64,000 nt of DNA, from NCBI GenBank assembly GCA_903910385.1, contig CAIVZM010000065.1:1-64000 (forward strand). Reading direction: 5' to 3'. The stretch is from an uncultured Armatimonadota bacterium. Lineage in GTDB: Bacteria; Armatimonadota; Armatimonadia; Armatimonadales; Armatimonadaceae. The notes beneath the pieces were generated by a model, which was given only the letters and a program-made list of their open reading frames with translations, made no database searches and was not told the origin of the DNA. The translations under genes were made by a program, and so were the position numbers. How positions within the stretch are numbered: position 1 is the first letter of the stretch; every line of letters begins with the position of its first letter. Positions 63,994-64,000 of the stretch are shown piece by piece.

Positions 63994-64000
63994 TGGATGA

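Noticed and set aside
1-64000. CRISPR array, defence island, prophage, tRNA or rRNA
   Set aside because: No regularly spaced repeats, nuclease/helicase clusters, phage structural genes or tRNA-like cloverleaf with GGTTCGAATCC-type T-arm was noticed in the spacers, most of which are under 300 nt.

Overview
The window looks like chromosomal DNA of a diderm, free-living bacterium, most likely an Armatimonadota member or close relative. Three things point there. The prepilin at 53781-54662 has the N-terminal methylation motif, the long SNTKQ...YVQDYDE region and the H-x9-DG tail typical of prepilin-like proteins in Armatimonadota and Planctomycetota. There are many lipoproteins, an OstA/LptD-like outer-membrane candidate and a PEP-CTERM protein. 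Shine-Dalgarno signals are often weak, with several GTG and TTG starts. This assignment is inference; no rRNA or other phylogenetic marker is present.

Layout. 1-225: tandem repeats and nested hairpins resembling an IS200/IS605 right end or TnpB-guide-RNA remnant, with no transposase gene. 226-5990 (minus): secreted phosphodiesterase, large metzincin-type protease, a barrel-sandwich/KOW-like protein of unknown role, and a methyltransferase. 6181-7320 (plus): two envelope lipoproteins with LEA-like repeats, the second with a BON domain. 7526-13503 (plus): aconitase, then an MFS transporter and a D-apionate lactonase-like protein. 13542-17750 (minus): a nucleoside-type ABC importer (ATPase and two permeases, no binding protein) and a PEP-CTERM protein. 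18081-26180 (minus): a 1267-residue M16 peptidase fusion, a small Cys/His protein, and a four-gene set (Gfo/Idh oxidoreductase, sugar isomerase-like TIM barrel, second Gfo/Idh oxidoreductase, PhyH dioxygenase) that looks like one catabolic pathway.

26255-42127 (mostly plus): SUMF1-like protein, GH16-like secreted protein, solitary trpB, GDPD, mannonate-dehydratase-like enolase-superfamily enzyme, OstA/LptD-like protein, a sugar ABC importer (binding protein and two permeases) with a GNAT gene, a DUF3300 protein, a sialidase-like Asp-box protein, an NAD-dependent epimerase and a DUF4380 lipoprotein. The theme is uptake and oxidation or dehydration of sugars and sugar acids. 42172-64000: housekeeping genes (NIF3-like, apt, ychF, holB, rsmE, an isolated atpG) mixed with envelope and secreted proteins (TPR, prepilin, CRTAC1-like, DUF4382-like, LemA-like) and peptidases.

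No rRNA, tRNA, CRISPR array, prophage, integrase or recognisable defence system was seen. The items most worth checking are the structured 5' leader of the prepilin gene, the PhyH/Gfo-Idh cluster with its divergent SUMF1 gene, the M16-YscW fusion, the LEA-like lipoprotein pair, the duplicated -10 boxes before the GH16 gene, and the structured element at the left edge.
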